64,000 nt of DNA, taken from contig CASIAN010000016.1 in assembly GCA_949372595.1 (NCBI GenBank), forward strand, positions 1-64,000, in the 5' to 3' direction. Each line of letters begins with the position of its first letter. The stretch's first letter is position 1. This DNA is from CPC320 sp002336405 (lineage in GTDB: Bacteria > Pseudomonadota > Alphaproteobacteria > Rhodobacterales > Rhodobacteraceae). A model generated the notes under the pieces. It had not been told where the DNA came from. It saw nothing but the letters and a program-made list of their open reading frames with translations, and did no database searches. A program made the position numbers and the translations under genes. Of the stretch, positions 36,229 to 44,263 are shown piece by piece.

Positions 36229-36894
36229 TCAATTGACCCGTAACGTTTGCATAAAACTGTTTGTCATATGATCCCGCATACCTTTTGACGCCGTATTTGA
36301 ATCTTCGGAGAAAATGTCATCAATCAAAGTCTGGTGACTTTGCGCTGATCCGATCAGGTCTTCGCGAGTTTGGAATTTTTTAGCGCGAAACGGCCCAGTA
36401 CGGCGGCGGAACTCAGATGCAATCTCAGCGATATAGGGGTTTCCAGTCGCCTTATAGATTGTCAAATGGAAGGCTTCATTGGCACGCAAATACGCAACGC
36501 GATCGCCTGCTTCGGCCGCTTTCATGCAATCGCCTTGAGCTGTTTCAATTTCAGATCTGGCCAGTAAACTAAGGCGTTGTGCAGCTATTCGGGCGCAAGC
36601 GGCTTCTATTTCGTGCATGGCTTCAAAAATTTGGCTTAATTGCTCACGCGAATATTCCGCGACAAAAGCGCCGCGCTTTTCACCCGGAACCAATACGCCT
36701 TGCGCGGTTAATCGAGATAGTGCCTCGCGTACTGGGGTGCGCGACACACCAAACCGATGTGCCAACCCAACTTCATCTAGGCGAACACCGGGCAAAAGTT
36801 CACCAGCACTGATTTCTTCAATCAAAGCATGTTCAACACGATGTGCTGCCGACATTTTATGCTTACCGGCGTCTGTTGCTTGTATATTTGCCAT
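36229..36894 (-). CDS. GntR-family transcriptional regulator (FadR subfamily)
   Basis: 221 residues. The winged helix-turn-helix (residues about 15-85) has LLPGVRLDEVGLAHRFGVS and RTPVREALSRLTAQGVLVP, the classic GntR recognition motif. The all-helical FCD effector domain follows, with ANEAFHLTIYKATGNPYI containing the Asn/His metal or ligand residues. It lies between the two operons that carry identical palindromes, so it probably represses both and releases them on binding a pathway intermediate. It is on the same strand as the minus-strand catabolic operon, 84 bases upstream of it. Confidence 0.9.
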   Translation of the reverse strand: MANIQATDAGKHKMSAAHRVEHALIEEISAGELLPGVRLDEVGLAHRFGVSRTPVREALSRLTAQGVLVPGEKRGAFVAEYSREQLSQIFEAMHEIEAACARIAAQRLSLLARSEIETAQGDCMKAAEAGDRVAYLRANEAFHLTIYKATGNPYIAEIASEFRRRTGPFRAKKFQTREDLIGSAQSHQTLIDDIFSEDSNTASKGMRDHMTNSFMQTLRVN

Positions 36895-36956
36895 TTCAGA
36901 CCCTGCGTTTTGCCTCTATTCTAGACCCATAATACAGTTTTTTTTCAATTTAGCAA

Positions 36957-36990
36957 TTTTGTATATTTACTTTTCTTTTTGTATACAAAA
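36957..36990. promoter_or_regulatory. tandem operator sites before the sugar ABC operon
   Basis: A perfect palindrome TTTTGTATACAAAA at 36977-36990 and an imperfect copy, TTTTGTATATTTAC, at 36957-36970, start to start 20 bases apart (about two helical turns). They lie 28-62 bases upstream of the ATPase gene start and match the site at 36171-36184. Two sites on one face of the helix would suit cooperative binding by dimers of the neighbouring GntR protein. Confidence 0.7.
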
Positions 36991-37018
36991 TTATTGGGTC
37001 CAACCGAGGAGAGATTCT

Positions 37019-38104
37019 ATGCCTGAAATTCGCTTGGAGAATCTTATCAAGCGCTACGGCGCAGTGCAGGTGTTGCACGGTATCGATCTCAGTATGGCCG
37101 AAAATGAATTCACGGCTCTAGTAGGGCCTTCTGGCTGTGGAAAATCTACGACCCTGCGGATGATTGCTGGGTTGGAAACGGTCTCTGAGGGGGAAATCTT
37201 CTTCAATGATCAACCCGTTAGCCATCTAGAACCAAAGGATCGCAATTTGGCGATGGTATTCCAAGATTACGCTCTCTATCCACACATGGATGTGGCGCGA
37301 AACATCTCGTTTGCATTACGCTTGCAAAAACGCCCCAAGGCCGAAATAGAAGCCAAGGTGCGCGAAGTCGCCGATCTCGTAGGTCTAACAGAGTTTTTAC
37401 ACCGCAAGCCCGGTGCCCTATCGGGCGGCCAACGCCAGCGCGTCGCAATGGCGCGGGCCTTGGCCAAAGACAGCGATATTTTCCTGTTCGACGAACCCCT
37501 GTCCAATCTTGATGCTAAATTGCGCGGCCAAATGCGCGCCGAGTTGGCAGTGATGCGGCAGCGCGTCAAAAAAAATATGATCTATGTGACCCATGACCAA
37601 ATCGAAGCAATGACTTTAGCCGACCGGATTGTCGTGATGCACGGCGGCTATATTCAGCAACAAGGCACGCCAGAGACGTTGTTCAAAAAACCCAAAAATA
37701 AATTTGTGGCGGGATTTCTCGGATCGCCACCCATGAATTTTCTAGAGGCTGACCTACAAGCAGAGGGTGGTACACTTTTTGCCATTGGCGATACATTTAA
37801 AATTGCCATCCCTGCCTCCAAGTCGACCGGCTTAGGCCAAACAAGCGGTCATGTCACCTTGGGCGTGCGGCCCAGTGACCTGATTTATGATCCCAAAGCC
37901 CAAGACGCTGCGGCTTTGGATTTGCAGGTAAAAATTTCCGAATACATTGGCGCACAGTCCGTTTTGCTGTGCGCTTGTGGGCGAGCTGACGTGACGGTGG
38001 AACTAAAATCAGAAACCCCCATCGCACTTGGCGAAACACTCAGGTTTGCGGTCAGACCAGAGGGTATTCATCTATTTGACCGAAAAACAGAACTGGCGCT
38101 CTAG
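37019..38104 (+). CDS. sugar ABC transporter ATP-binding protein (UgpC/MalK type)
   Basis: 361 residues. The ATG at 37019 has GAGGAGAG at 37006-37013 and starts MPEIRLENLIKRYG; the open frame extends upstream but that part is not family-like. Walker A GPSGCGKST (about 36-44), Q-loop MVFQDYALYPHM, signature LSGGQRQRVAMARAL, Walker B IFLFDEPLSNLDAKLR, H-loop VTHDQIEAMT. The C-terminal third is the TOBE/OB regulatory domain of carbohydrate transporters (LGVRPSDLIYD). First gene of the plus-strand operon, just downstream of the tandem operators. Confidence 0.92.
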   Translation: MPEIRLENLIKRYGAVQVLHGIDLSMAENEFTALVGPSGCGKSTTLRMIAGLETVSEGEIFFNDQPVSHLEPKDRNLAMVFQDYALYPHMDVARNISFALRLQKRPKAEIEAKVREVADLVGLTEFLHRKPGALSGGQRQRVAMARALAKDSDIFLFDEPLSNLDAKLRGQMRAELAVMRQRVKKNMIYVTHDQIEAMTLADRIVVMHGGYIQQQGTPETLFKKPKNKFVAGFLGSPPMNFLEADLQAEGGTLFAIGDTFKIAIPASKSTGLGQTSGHVTLGVRPSDLIYDPKAQDAAALDLQVKISEYIGAQSVLLCACGRADVTVELKSETPIALGETLRFAVRPEGIHLFDRKTELAL

Positions 38105-38136
38105 CGTCACCTTTATTGATTATGGGAGGACAACCT

Positions 38137-39465
38137 ATGTTAACAAAACTCAAACGCATGGCCCTTGGGGCCTCAACCGCTCTCACTATGACGAGTGCAG
38201 CTATAGCTGGGCCGTATGATGCCTATGAAGGCACGACTTTGGTGGTCAATTTCCCAGCGCACCCTCACTATAACGCGGTGATGAAAATCTTGCCAGAGTT
38301 CACCAAAGAAACCGGGATCGAAGTCGAAGTCGACCAATTGCCCTATCTCAAAATGCGGGAACGCCAGACTTTAGAACTGGGCCAAGACGAAGGCGACTAT
38401 GACCTGATCGCCTATGTCGTATTCTCCAAAGCAGACTATGTCTATGCAGACCAGCTTGAAAATCTTGCGCGTTATTTCATGAACCCGAAACTGGCTGACC
38501 CATCTTACGATGCAGATGATTTAATTGACGGCTACGTTTACAACATTGGCTTTGCCGGTGGCAACAAAGGCTATCTGCAAGGCAAAACCGGATCGCTGTT
38601 TGGAATGCCTTACGGATCAGAAACATCTGTTCTTGGCTATCGCAAAGACATCTTTGAAAAACATGGGCTGAGCGTTCCTGAGACCTATGCAGAAATGCTG
38701 GACATCGCCTGCAAGATCCCACAGCTTGAGCCGGGTATGGGCGGTCTGTCGTCGCGTGCGGCGTCCGGGCACCATGCAGCCCACGCATTTTTGTTGCATC
38801 TTGCACCTCTGGGCGGACGTATCTTTGACGACGCTTGGAACCCAATTGTGAACAATAAAGCTGGTGTTCAGGCCGCAAATGCGCTGAAAAAAATCATTGA
38901 TTGTGGTCCCGAAGGTGCAGCCTCGTTTGGTTTTGGTGAAGCGCTTGGCTCATTCCTGAACGGCGACACGGCAATGTTTTTGGACACCACTGTTGTGGCA
39001 GGTCAAATCGACGATGCAAGTAAATCGAAAGTTGTCGGCAAGGTTGGTTGGGCTATGCACCCCGAAGGTGTGCGTCGCGGTTCGCAAACCGGCGGTTTTG
39101 GCATCGGCATTCCAAAGAACGCTGAAAACAAAGAAGCCGCGTTTTTGTTGATGCAGTGGCTGACCTCAAAGACCGGCGACAAACTGGTTGCGTTGGCCGG
39201 CGGAAACCCGTCGCGGTTCTCGACCCACGCAGATGCGGATGTGAACGCCAAGTTTCCACATATGGCAACATTTGGTGAAGCGCTTAAACACGCTGACCCT
39301 GACTGGCGCCCAATCATCCCAGTTTGGGGTAAAATCAACGCAGACCTAGGCACGACACTGTCAAAAGTTCTGACCGAAGGTCTGGATGTTCAGGTTGCCT
39401 TGGACGGTGTTGCAGAACGCACCAGAGGCGTGATGGAAGAGGCCGGGTATTACACCTGGCAGTAA
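38137..39465 (+). CDS. ABC transporter solute-binding protein, family 1
   Basis: 442 residues from the ATG at 38137, which has GGGAGGA at 38124-38130; an upstream ATG at 38116 in frame is less likely. The signal peptide (LKRMALGASTALTMTSAAIA) is followed by GPYDAYEG. The mature protein has the two-lobed family 1 fold: FTKETGIEVEVDQLPYLKMR in lobe 1, the hinge around FGMPYGSETSVLGYRKD, and NPSRFSTHAD near the end. It should bind a sugar, polyol or sugar acid in the periplasm and deliver it to the two permeases downstream. A strong hairpin follows the stop codon. Confidence 0.9.
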   Translation: MLTKLKRMALGASTALTMTSAAIAGPYDAYEGTTLVVNFPAHPHYNAVMKILPEFTKETGIEVEVDQLPYLKMRERQTLELGQDEGDYDLIAYVVFSKADYVYADQLENLARYFMNPKLADPSYDADDLIDGYVYNIGFAGGNKGYLQGKTGSLFGMPYGSETSVLGYRKDIFEKHGLSVPETYAEMLDIACKIPQLEPGMGGLSSRAASGHHAAHAFLLHLAPLGGRIFDDAWNPIVNNKAGVQAANALKKIIDCGPEGAASFGFGEALGSFLNGDTAMFLDTTVVAGQIDDASKSKVVGKVGWAMHPEGVRRGSQTGGFGIGIPKNAENKEAAFLLMQWLTSKTGDKLVALAGGNPSRFSTHADADVNAKFPHMATFGEALKHADPDWRPIIPVWGKINADLGTTLSKVLTEGLDVQVALDGVAERTRGVMEEAGYYTWQ

Positions 39466-39477
39466 ATACTATCTACG

Positions 39478-39504
39478 GCGCGACCCGGTCCCCACGGGTC
39501 GCGC
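39478..39504 (+). terminator. intercistronic hairpin after the binding-protein gene
   Basis: Perfect 10-bp stem GCGCGACCCG (39478-39487) with CGGGTCGCGC (39495-39504) and a 7-base loop, 12 bases after the binding-protein stop codon and 24 bases before the first permease. There is no U-run, so a stabilising or attenuating element is more likely than a full terminator. Confidence 0.75.
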
Positions 39505-39528
39505 AATCCCCAACATTCGGAGCATGAC

Positions 39529-40440
39529 GTGAAATCCCAAAAATTGAACCGAATGACACCTTATGTATTTATGGCCCCTGCGGTTATTATCATGGGTCTC
39601 GCGTTACTCTACCCGCTTGGGTATATGATTTATGGGTCGTTTCGGGCGTGGGATCCCAGCCAGAATATTTCTGAAACTGAATTTGTAGGCCTGAAAAACT
39701 ATATTACACTATTTTTTGATCCTGCCTTTCGGGAAAGCCTGTCTGTCACCTTGACGTTTGCTTTTGCGGTGGTCACAGCGGAACTTGCAATTGGTGTTGG
39801 CTTAGCTTTGCTACTGGACCGCAACATTCGCGGCATGTCGGTCCTGCGCACCTTGTTCATTTTACCAATGATGATTGCCCCCGTAGTTGTCGGCTTGATG
39901 TGGCGCTATATGTACCACCCAACCGTTGGCACGATTAACAGAACCCTAAAATCCATGGGGCTTGAGGGCGTAGATTGGCTTGGCCAGCACGCGCTATTGT
40001 CTGTCATTATCGCCGATATCTGGCAATGGACGCCATTTATTTTCATCCTGTCGCTGGCGGCGTTACAATCACTGCCCCGCTCCGCATTAGAAGCCGCCAA
40101 GATCGATGGTGCCACCGGATGGCAGCAGATCAGATATATCAAGTTGCCGCTGATGATGCCGGTACTGATTGTGACCGGGCTTTTGCGTCTGATCGATGCC
40201 TTTAAAGTCTTGGAGGTAATCTTGGTAATGACCGAAGGTGGCCCCGGCCTATCCACAGAAATTATCGCCCTGCGCATTTCACGAACCGCAACAGAGTTTC
40301 GCGAATTGGGCGTGGCGGCGGCCATGTCAAACTATCTGCTGATCCTTTTGCTCATTCTAACCTTGGGAATGTTTGTCATAACCCGCTTGCAAGAGGCCCG
40401 CGCTGCGCGGCAAGCCCGCCAAATTCAGGAAGAAGACTAA
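39529..40440 (+). CDS. sugar ABC transporter permease (MalF type)
   Basis: 303 residues, six hydrophobic segments: PYVFMAPAVIIMGLALLYPL at the N-terminus, TLTFAFAVVTAELAIGVGLA, LRTLFILPMMIAPVVVGLMW and others. The EAA loop PRSALEAAKIDGATGWQQIR is well conserved and contacts the UgpC-type ATPase. Ends 3 bases before the next permease gene. Start codon is GTG at 39529. Confidence 0.9.
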   Translation: MKSQKLNRMTPYVFMAPAVIIMGLALLYPLGYMIYGSFRAWDPSQNISETEFVGLKNYITLFFDPAFRESLSVTLTFAFAVVTAELAIGVGLALLLDRNIRGMSVLRTLFILPMMIAPVVVGLMWRYMYHPTVGTINRTLKSMGLEGVDWLGQHALLSVIIADIWQWTPFIFILSLAALQSLPRSALEAAKIDGATGWQQIRYIKLPLMMPVLIVTGLLRLIDAFKVLEVILVMTEGGPGLSTEIIALRISRTATEFRELGVAAAMSNYLLILLLILTLGMFVITRLQEARAARQARQIQEED

Positions 40441-40443
40441 ACC

Positions 40444-41373
40444 ATGGATTACGACCGACAGAACCCCGCCTTTTATGCCTTGCTGGTCGCCCTGATCTTC
40501 ATGGCTGTGGGACCCATTGTTTTGATGTTCTCCAATTCGTTTAAACTTGACGTCGACATCATTGGCGGCACCTCGGGGCTGATATTTTTGCCGACGATCC
40601 AGAATTATGAAACCGCGCTGTGCGACGTCTTGTGGTACGAGCCCAAGCACCTAGATTTCTGCGCACTGAAATTTGGCGGGGCCTTTGTCAATTCTTTAAT
40701 CATCGCACTGGTGTCTACGGCGCTGACTTTAATCATCGGATGTATGGCCGCTTACGCGCTGGTGCGGTTCCGGTTTATGGGGCGCGATACAGCATCATTG
40801 ACGACATTGATGGTCCGCATGGTACCCCCTGCTGTTTTGTTAGTGCCGGTTTTTGGTCTTTGGAATAACGAATTTTGCATTAGCAAAAAGTTCTGGCTGG
40901 GTGAACTGATCCGCGACACCTTCGGGGGGCGCGGTGATGTTTGTCTGGCCGGTACACATTCTGGTATTATCTTAATTTATGTCGCGATGAACCTGCCATT
41001 TGTGATCTGGATTTTGCAAAGTTTTATCGTGCAGGTGCCGCGCAGCTTGGAAGAGGCGGCGCGCGTGGATGGTGCGGGGCCGTTTCAGGTCTTTTTCCAA
41101 ATTGTTCTTCCCCTGATCAAACCCGGTCTTGCTGCTGCGGCAATTTTTACGTTCCGCATCGCTTGGAACGAATATCTTTTGGCCTCGGCCCTGTCGGACC
41201 GAGACACAAAAACCGTGCCTATTTTAATCGTGAATAACATGTCAGAATTCAACGTTGAATGGGGGGTCATCATGGCCACCGGCATGCTGCTGGCAATTCC
41301 ACCGATTATCTTCACGCTGTTTGCATCCCGGCAAATCATTACCGGCATGACAGCTGGCGCAGTAAAAGGCTGA
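40444..41373 (+). CDS. sugar ABC transporter permease (MalG type)
   Basis: 309 residues. Hydrophobic N-terminal helix (FYALLVALIFMAVGPIVLMF), a periplasmic loop with several Cys residues, the permease core, and the EAA loop PRSLEEAARVDGAGPFQVFF. The C-terminal RQIITGMTAGAVKG is the typical MalG end. The periplasmic parts (ALCDVLWYEPKHLDFCALKF and GRGDVCLAGTHSG) are longer than usual and hold Cys residues, which may form disulfides. Confidence 0.9.
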   Translation: MDYDRQNPAFYALLVALIFMAVGPIVLMFSNSFKLDVDIIGGTSGLIFLPTIQNYETALCDVLWYEPKHLDFCALKFGGAFVNSLIIALVSTALTLIIGCMAAYALVRFRFMGRDTASLTTLMVRMVPPAVLLVPVFGLWNNEFCISKKFWLGELIRDTFGGRGDVCLAGTHSGIILIYVAMNLPFVIWILQSFIVQVPRSLEEAARVDGAGPFQVFFQIVLPLIKPGLAAAAIFTFRIAWNEYLLASALSDRDTKTVPILIVNNMSEFNVEWGVIMATGMLLAIPPIIFTLFASRQIITGMTAGAVKG

Positions 41374-41377
41374 ATAA

Positions 41378-42523
41378 ATGACCGGAAACGTTTTGCTATT
41401 AGCGACGCTTGCGACCAAAGCAGACGAGGCGGCGTATCTAACCCGCCGTCTTACCGATCACGGCACAACAGTGCGCACAATTGATGTTTCGCTACAGACA
41501 GGCGGAAAAACCCTTGGAGGGAGCGATAAAATCGCTGCAATGCAGGCAACTGTTGCACGGGTTTGGGATGAGGTCGCCGCCTCGGTTGAGAACGATACAG
41601 ACGTCACGATTGGCATCGGAGGCGGAACTGGTGGCGAAGTGATCTTGCAGGTGCTGCGCGCCCTGCCTATTACCTTTCCCAAGCTCCTTGTGACCACCCT
41701 GCCGTTTGACCCACGCGGTGCCGTAGCAGATAATTCCATCATTTTAGTGCCAACTCTGGCCGATATCTGTGGGCTGAATGCCACATTGCGCCAAGTTTTG
41801 GACAACACGGCCGCCATGACCGCCGGCCTATGCAACAACAAACACGATGCGGGCCCACCTGCGCCCTCGGTTGGCATAACGGCAATGGGTGCAACTGAAG
41901 CCGCAGTCGGGCTATTGGTCAAACGGCTTGGCCAACGCCAAAAAGAGGCGACCGTGTTTCATTCAAACGGCTATGGTGGCGCAGCTTTTGCGCGCTTTGC
42001 CGCCCGTGGCGCTTTTCATTCAATCATTGATCTCACCCCGCATGAATTAACCAGACTAGAGCTCACCGGCGATCACGTGCCTATGGCAGACAGGTTTACA
42101 TCGGCAGGCGCACTTCCGCGCATTGTCCTGCCCGGCGGGTTGAATTTTCTTGGATTGGGGGCAGCGGCTCTTGTCCCATCAAACTATCTGCAACGGCCGC
42201 ACTATGCCCATTCGGGTTATTTCACCCATGTAAAACTGACCCCGGATGAAATGGCACAGATTGCGTCTAAATTAATAGATATCTTAAATACCGCGACCGG
42301 CCCTCGCGCACTGATCGTGCCGATGGGAGGTTTTTCCCATCAAGATTGTCCAGGTGGTGCAATCGAAGATCCTGAACTGCGCCAGATCTTTCTGGATGTG
42401 GCCCACAGCAAGCTGAAGGCCGAGATTGCGCTTAATATCGTGCCTGAGCACATCTCTGCACCTGCCGTCACTGACAAAATTATAACTGTACTGGAAACGC
42501 TGACATTGGACCAAATTCTATGA
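41378..42523 (+). CDS. Tm-1-like ATP-binding domain protein (UPF0261)
   Basis: 381 residues, similar to the UPF0261 family and to the N-terminal half of the plant Tm-1 virus-resistance protein. Features: VLLLATLATKADEAAYLTRR, IGIGGGTGGEVILQVLRALP (glycine-rich loop of the Rossmann-like first domain), TTLPFDPRGAVADN and HSNGYGGAAFARFAARGAF. Bacterial members are often next to a TIM-barrel partner that corresponds to the other half of Tm-1; none is present here. Biochemical function is not established. It starts 4 bases after the permease gene and overlaps the next gene by 4 bases. Confidence 0.85.
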   Translation: MTGNVLLLATLATKADEAAYLTRRLTDHGTTVRTIDVSLQTGGKTLGGSDKIAAMQATVARVWDEVAASVENDTDVTIGIGGGTGGEVILQVLRALPITFPKLLVTTLPFDPRGAVADNSIILVPTLADICGLNATLRQVLDNTAAMTAGLCNNKHDAGPPAPSVGITAMGATEAAVGLLVKRLGQRQKEATVFHSNGYGGAAFARFAARGAFHSIIDLTPHELTRLELTGDHVPMADRFTSAGALPRIVLPGGLNFLGLGAAALVPSNYLQRPHYAHSGYFTHVKLTPDEMAQIASKLIDILNTATGPRALIVPMGGFSHQDCPGGAIEDPELRQIFLDVAHSKLKAEIALNIVPEHISAPAVTDKIITVLETLTLDQIL

Positions 42524-43185
42524 GCATACCCGCTGATTTAATTGATAAAAAAGACGCCCTGATTGCAACCGCCAAACGGTGCTTTGACTTGCGGCTGCAA
42601 ACCAATGCCGGCGGCAACCTATCGGTTCGGCTCGACGCCATCGATGCAATTGTGATCAAGCCCTCAGGCATCGGGTTTAACGAATGCACCCGGGACAATC
42701 TGCAAGTGGTCCATCTGGACGGCACAATCGAAGACAGCCCTTTCAAGCCATCCAAAGATCTGGGTTTTCACCTTGATCTTTATCGTATCCGTGACGATAT
42801 TCGCGCGGTGGTACACTGCCACAGCCCTTGGGCCACAGGATATGCCAGCGCAGGACTGGAGATCCCATGCCTGACCGTGCAAACGATTGAAAAGATTGGG
42901 CGCATGCCACTGATCGCCTTGTCGCCAATGGGGGGGCCGCAGACCGACAGGGAAATCAGCCCTGTCTTCCAAGATCCTAAAATTGTCGCAGCAGTTTTGG
43001 CGAATCACGGCACAATCGGTGTCGGCGCAACCTTGATGAAAGCGCAATACTTGGCCGAAATTATCGAAGAGACCGCCCATATCGCCTATGTGCGTGACAC
43101 GTTGATGGCCGCACACGGCAAGTCCACCGCAGATCTGCCTCAATTTGGCACCAATACTGAAGAAAAGGCCGCGCTTGGCGTGTGA
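42520..43185 (+). CDS. class II aldolase/adducin family protein (second)
   Basis: 221 residues, the standard length. NAGGNLSVRLDAIDAIVIKP at the start forms the phosphate-binding Gly-rich loop; zinc ligands are in RAVVHCHSPWATGYAS (HCH) and AVLANHGTIGVGA. The acidic residue expected between them (Glu in aldolases of the fuculose group) is replaced by Asp in KDLGFHLDLYR. Last gene of the plus-strand operon. Different from the aldolase at 33406-34374, so the regulon has two such enzymes, possibly acting on different intermediates or enantiomers. Confidence 0.87.
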   Translation: MSIPADLIDKKDALIATAKRCFDLRLQTNAGGNLSVRLDAIDAIVIKPSGIGFNECTRDNLQVVHLDGTIEDSPFKPSKDLGFHLDLYRIRDDIRAVVHCHSPWATGYASAGLEIPCLTVQTIEKIGRMPLIALSPMGGPQTDREISPVFQDPKIVAAVLANHGTIGVGATLMKAQYLAEIIEETAHIAYVRDTLMAAHGKSTADLPQFGTNTEEKAALGV

Positions 43186-43567
43186 GGTCTCAGTTACGTC
43201 TCGCTGTGGACCGCTTGCCGAGCTCTGAATGCAAAAATGGTGGGCGTTCATGTATGTCGCATGGGCGCTTGGAACAGTGCCCCCTTGATAGGTCGGCTAT
43301 TTACAGTGGCACTTGGCAACATATTAGATCTTAAAAGCTTAGCGGTTGCCTTTTCATCCGCAAGACCCGCAGGGCGGATATATCACAGACTTTCTCTCAA
43401 AAAGCAATTTTCCATACGGTCTGAGGCCTTTTCACTGACGGACGCCACTGCGGAATTTACGGATGAATACGACAGGGTTGCTCGTGATAAAAGCGCGGCA
43501 CATTTGGGTCAGGCCAAGCGGCTATATACGCCAGTTCGCCCGTCACATATCACCAGTTTTTTTAGGG
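43186..43567. other. intergenic junction between catabolic regulon and core cluster
   Basis: About 380 bases between two converging genes. No convincing protein-coding trace on either strand. In most alphaproteobacteria rpsA follows cmk in the place where this stretch lies; no S1 sequence is found. It therefore looks like a breakpoint where the catabolic block joined the core cluster. Confidence 0.45.
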
Positions 43568-44191
43568 TCAAAGACAGTCGCCAGAAGGCCACTTTTGCAC
43601 CACTTCGGCAATCGCACGATCCAGTGCCACCTCCACACTCAGATCAGAGGTATCGATCACGATTGCATCCGATGCCGCACGCAACGGCGCCTCCTTGCGA
43701 CCTTGATCGCGGGCATCGCGTTCATTCACATCTGCCAGAACCTGCGCAAGGCTAACGTCTGCACCCTTGGCTTTGAGTTCAAGATACCGGCGCTCGGCGC
43801 GCACTTCAGCGCGCGCTGTCACAAACAGTTTTACCTCGGCATCACAACAGATCACCGTGCCGATATCACGGCCATCCAATACAGCCCCCTCCGCACGCTG
43901 GGCAAAACTTCGTTGAAAGGTCACCAGCGCCGAGCGCACCTCGGCAAGCACGGCGACCCGACTGGCCTGCTGCGCCACTTCGGACGTATAAAGGCCTGTT
44001 GGATCAAGATCTGCGGCCTGCAGGGACACTGCCGCCGCCACTGGATCGCAGCCTGCCAGAACCTGCCGCGCCACTGCGCGGTACAACAACCCGGTATCCA
44101 GATGGGCCATTTTAAAATGTGCGGCGAGTTGTTTGGCCAATGTGCCCTTACCCGCTGCTGCCGGCCCGTCTATCGCAACTGTAAAGCTCAT
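43568..44191 (-). CDS. cmk: (d)CMP kinase
   Basis: 207 residues. P-loop IDGPAAAGKGTLAKQLAAHF at the start, then the CMP-binding DTGLLYRAVAR, and LDGRDIGTVICCDAEVKLFV typical of cytidylate kinase. It phosphorylates CMP and dCMP with ATP in pyrimidine salvage. Located 72 bases downstream of aroA on the minus strand, the common alphaproteobacterial pair. A little shorter than E. coli Cmk (227), as expected for this group. No rpsA follows. Confidence 0.95.
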   Translation of the reverse strand: MSFTVAIDGPAAAGKGTLAKQLAAHFKMAHLDTGLLYRAVARQVLAGCDPVAAAVSLQAADLDPTGLYTSEVAQQASRVAVLAEVRSALVTFQRSFAQRAEGAVLDGRDIGTVICCDAEVKLFVTARAEVRAERRYLELKAKGADVSLAQVLADVNERDARDQGRKEAPLRAASDAIVIDTSDLSVEVALDRAIAEVVQKWPSGDCL

Positions 44192-44263
44192 CTAAGTCTC
44201 CTGCAGAGCGGCGGCACAAGCTGGTGTCCGTGGTTCAGTTGTTTTCTAACACACTTTATACCC

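Noticed and set aside
36617..37018. N-terminal extension of the UgpC-type ATPase
   Set aside because: The open frame upstream of 37019 overlaps the GntR gene antisense and the operators; a good ribosome binding site precedes the ATG at 37019.
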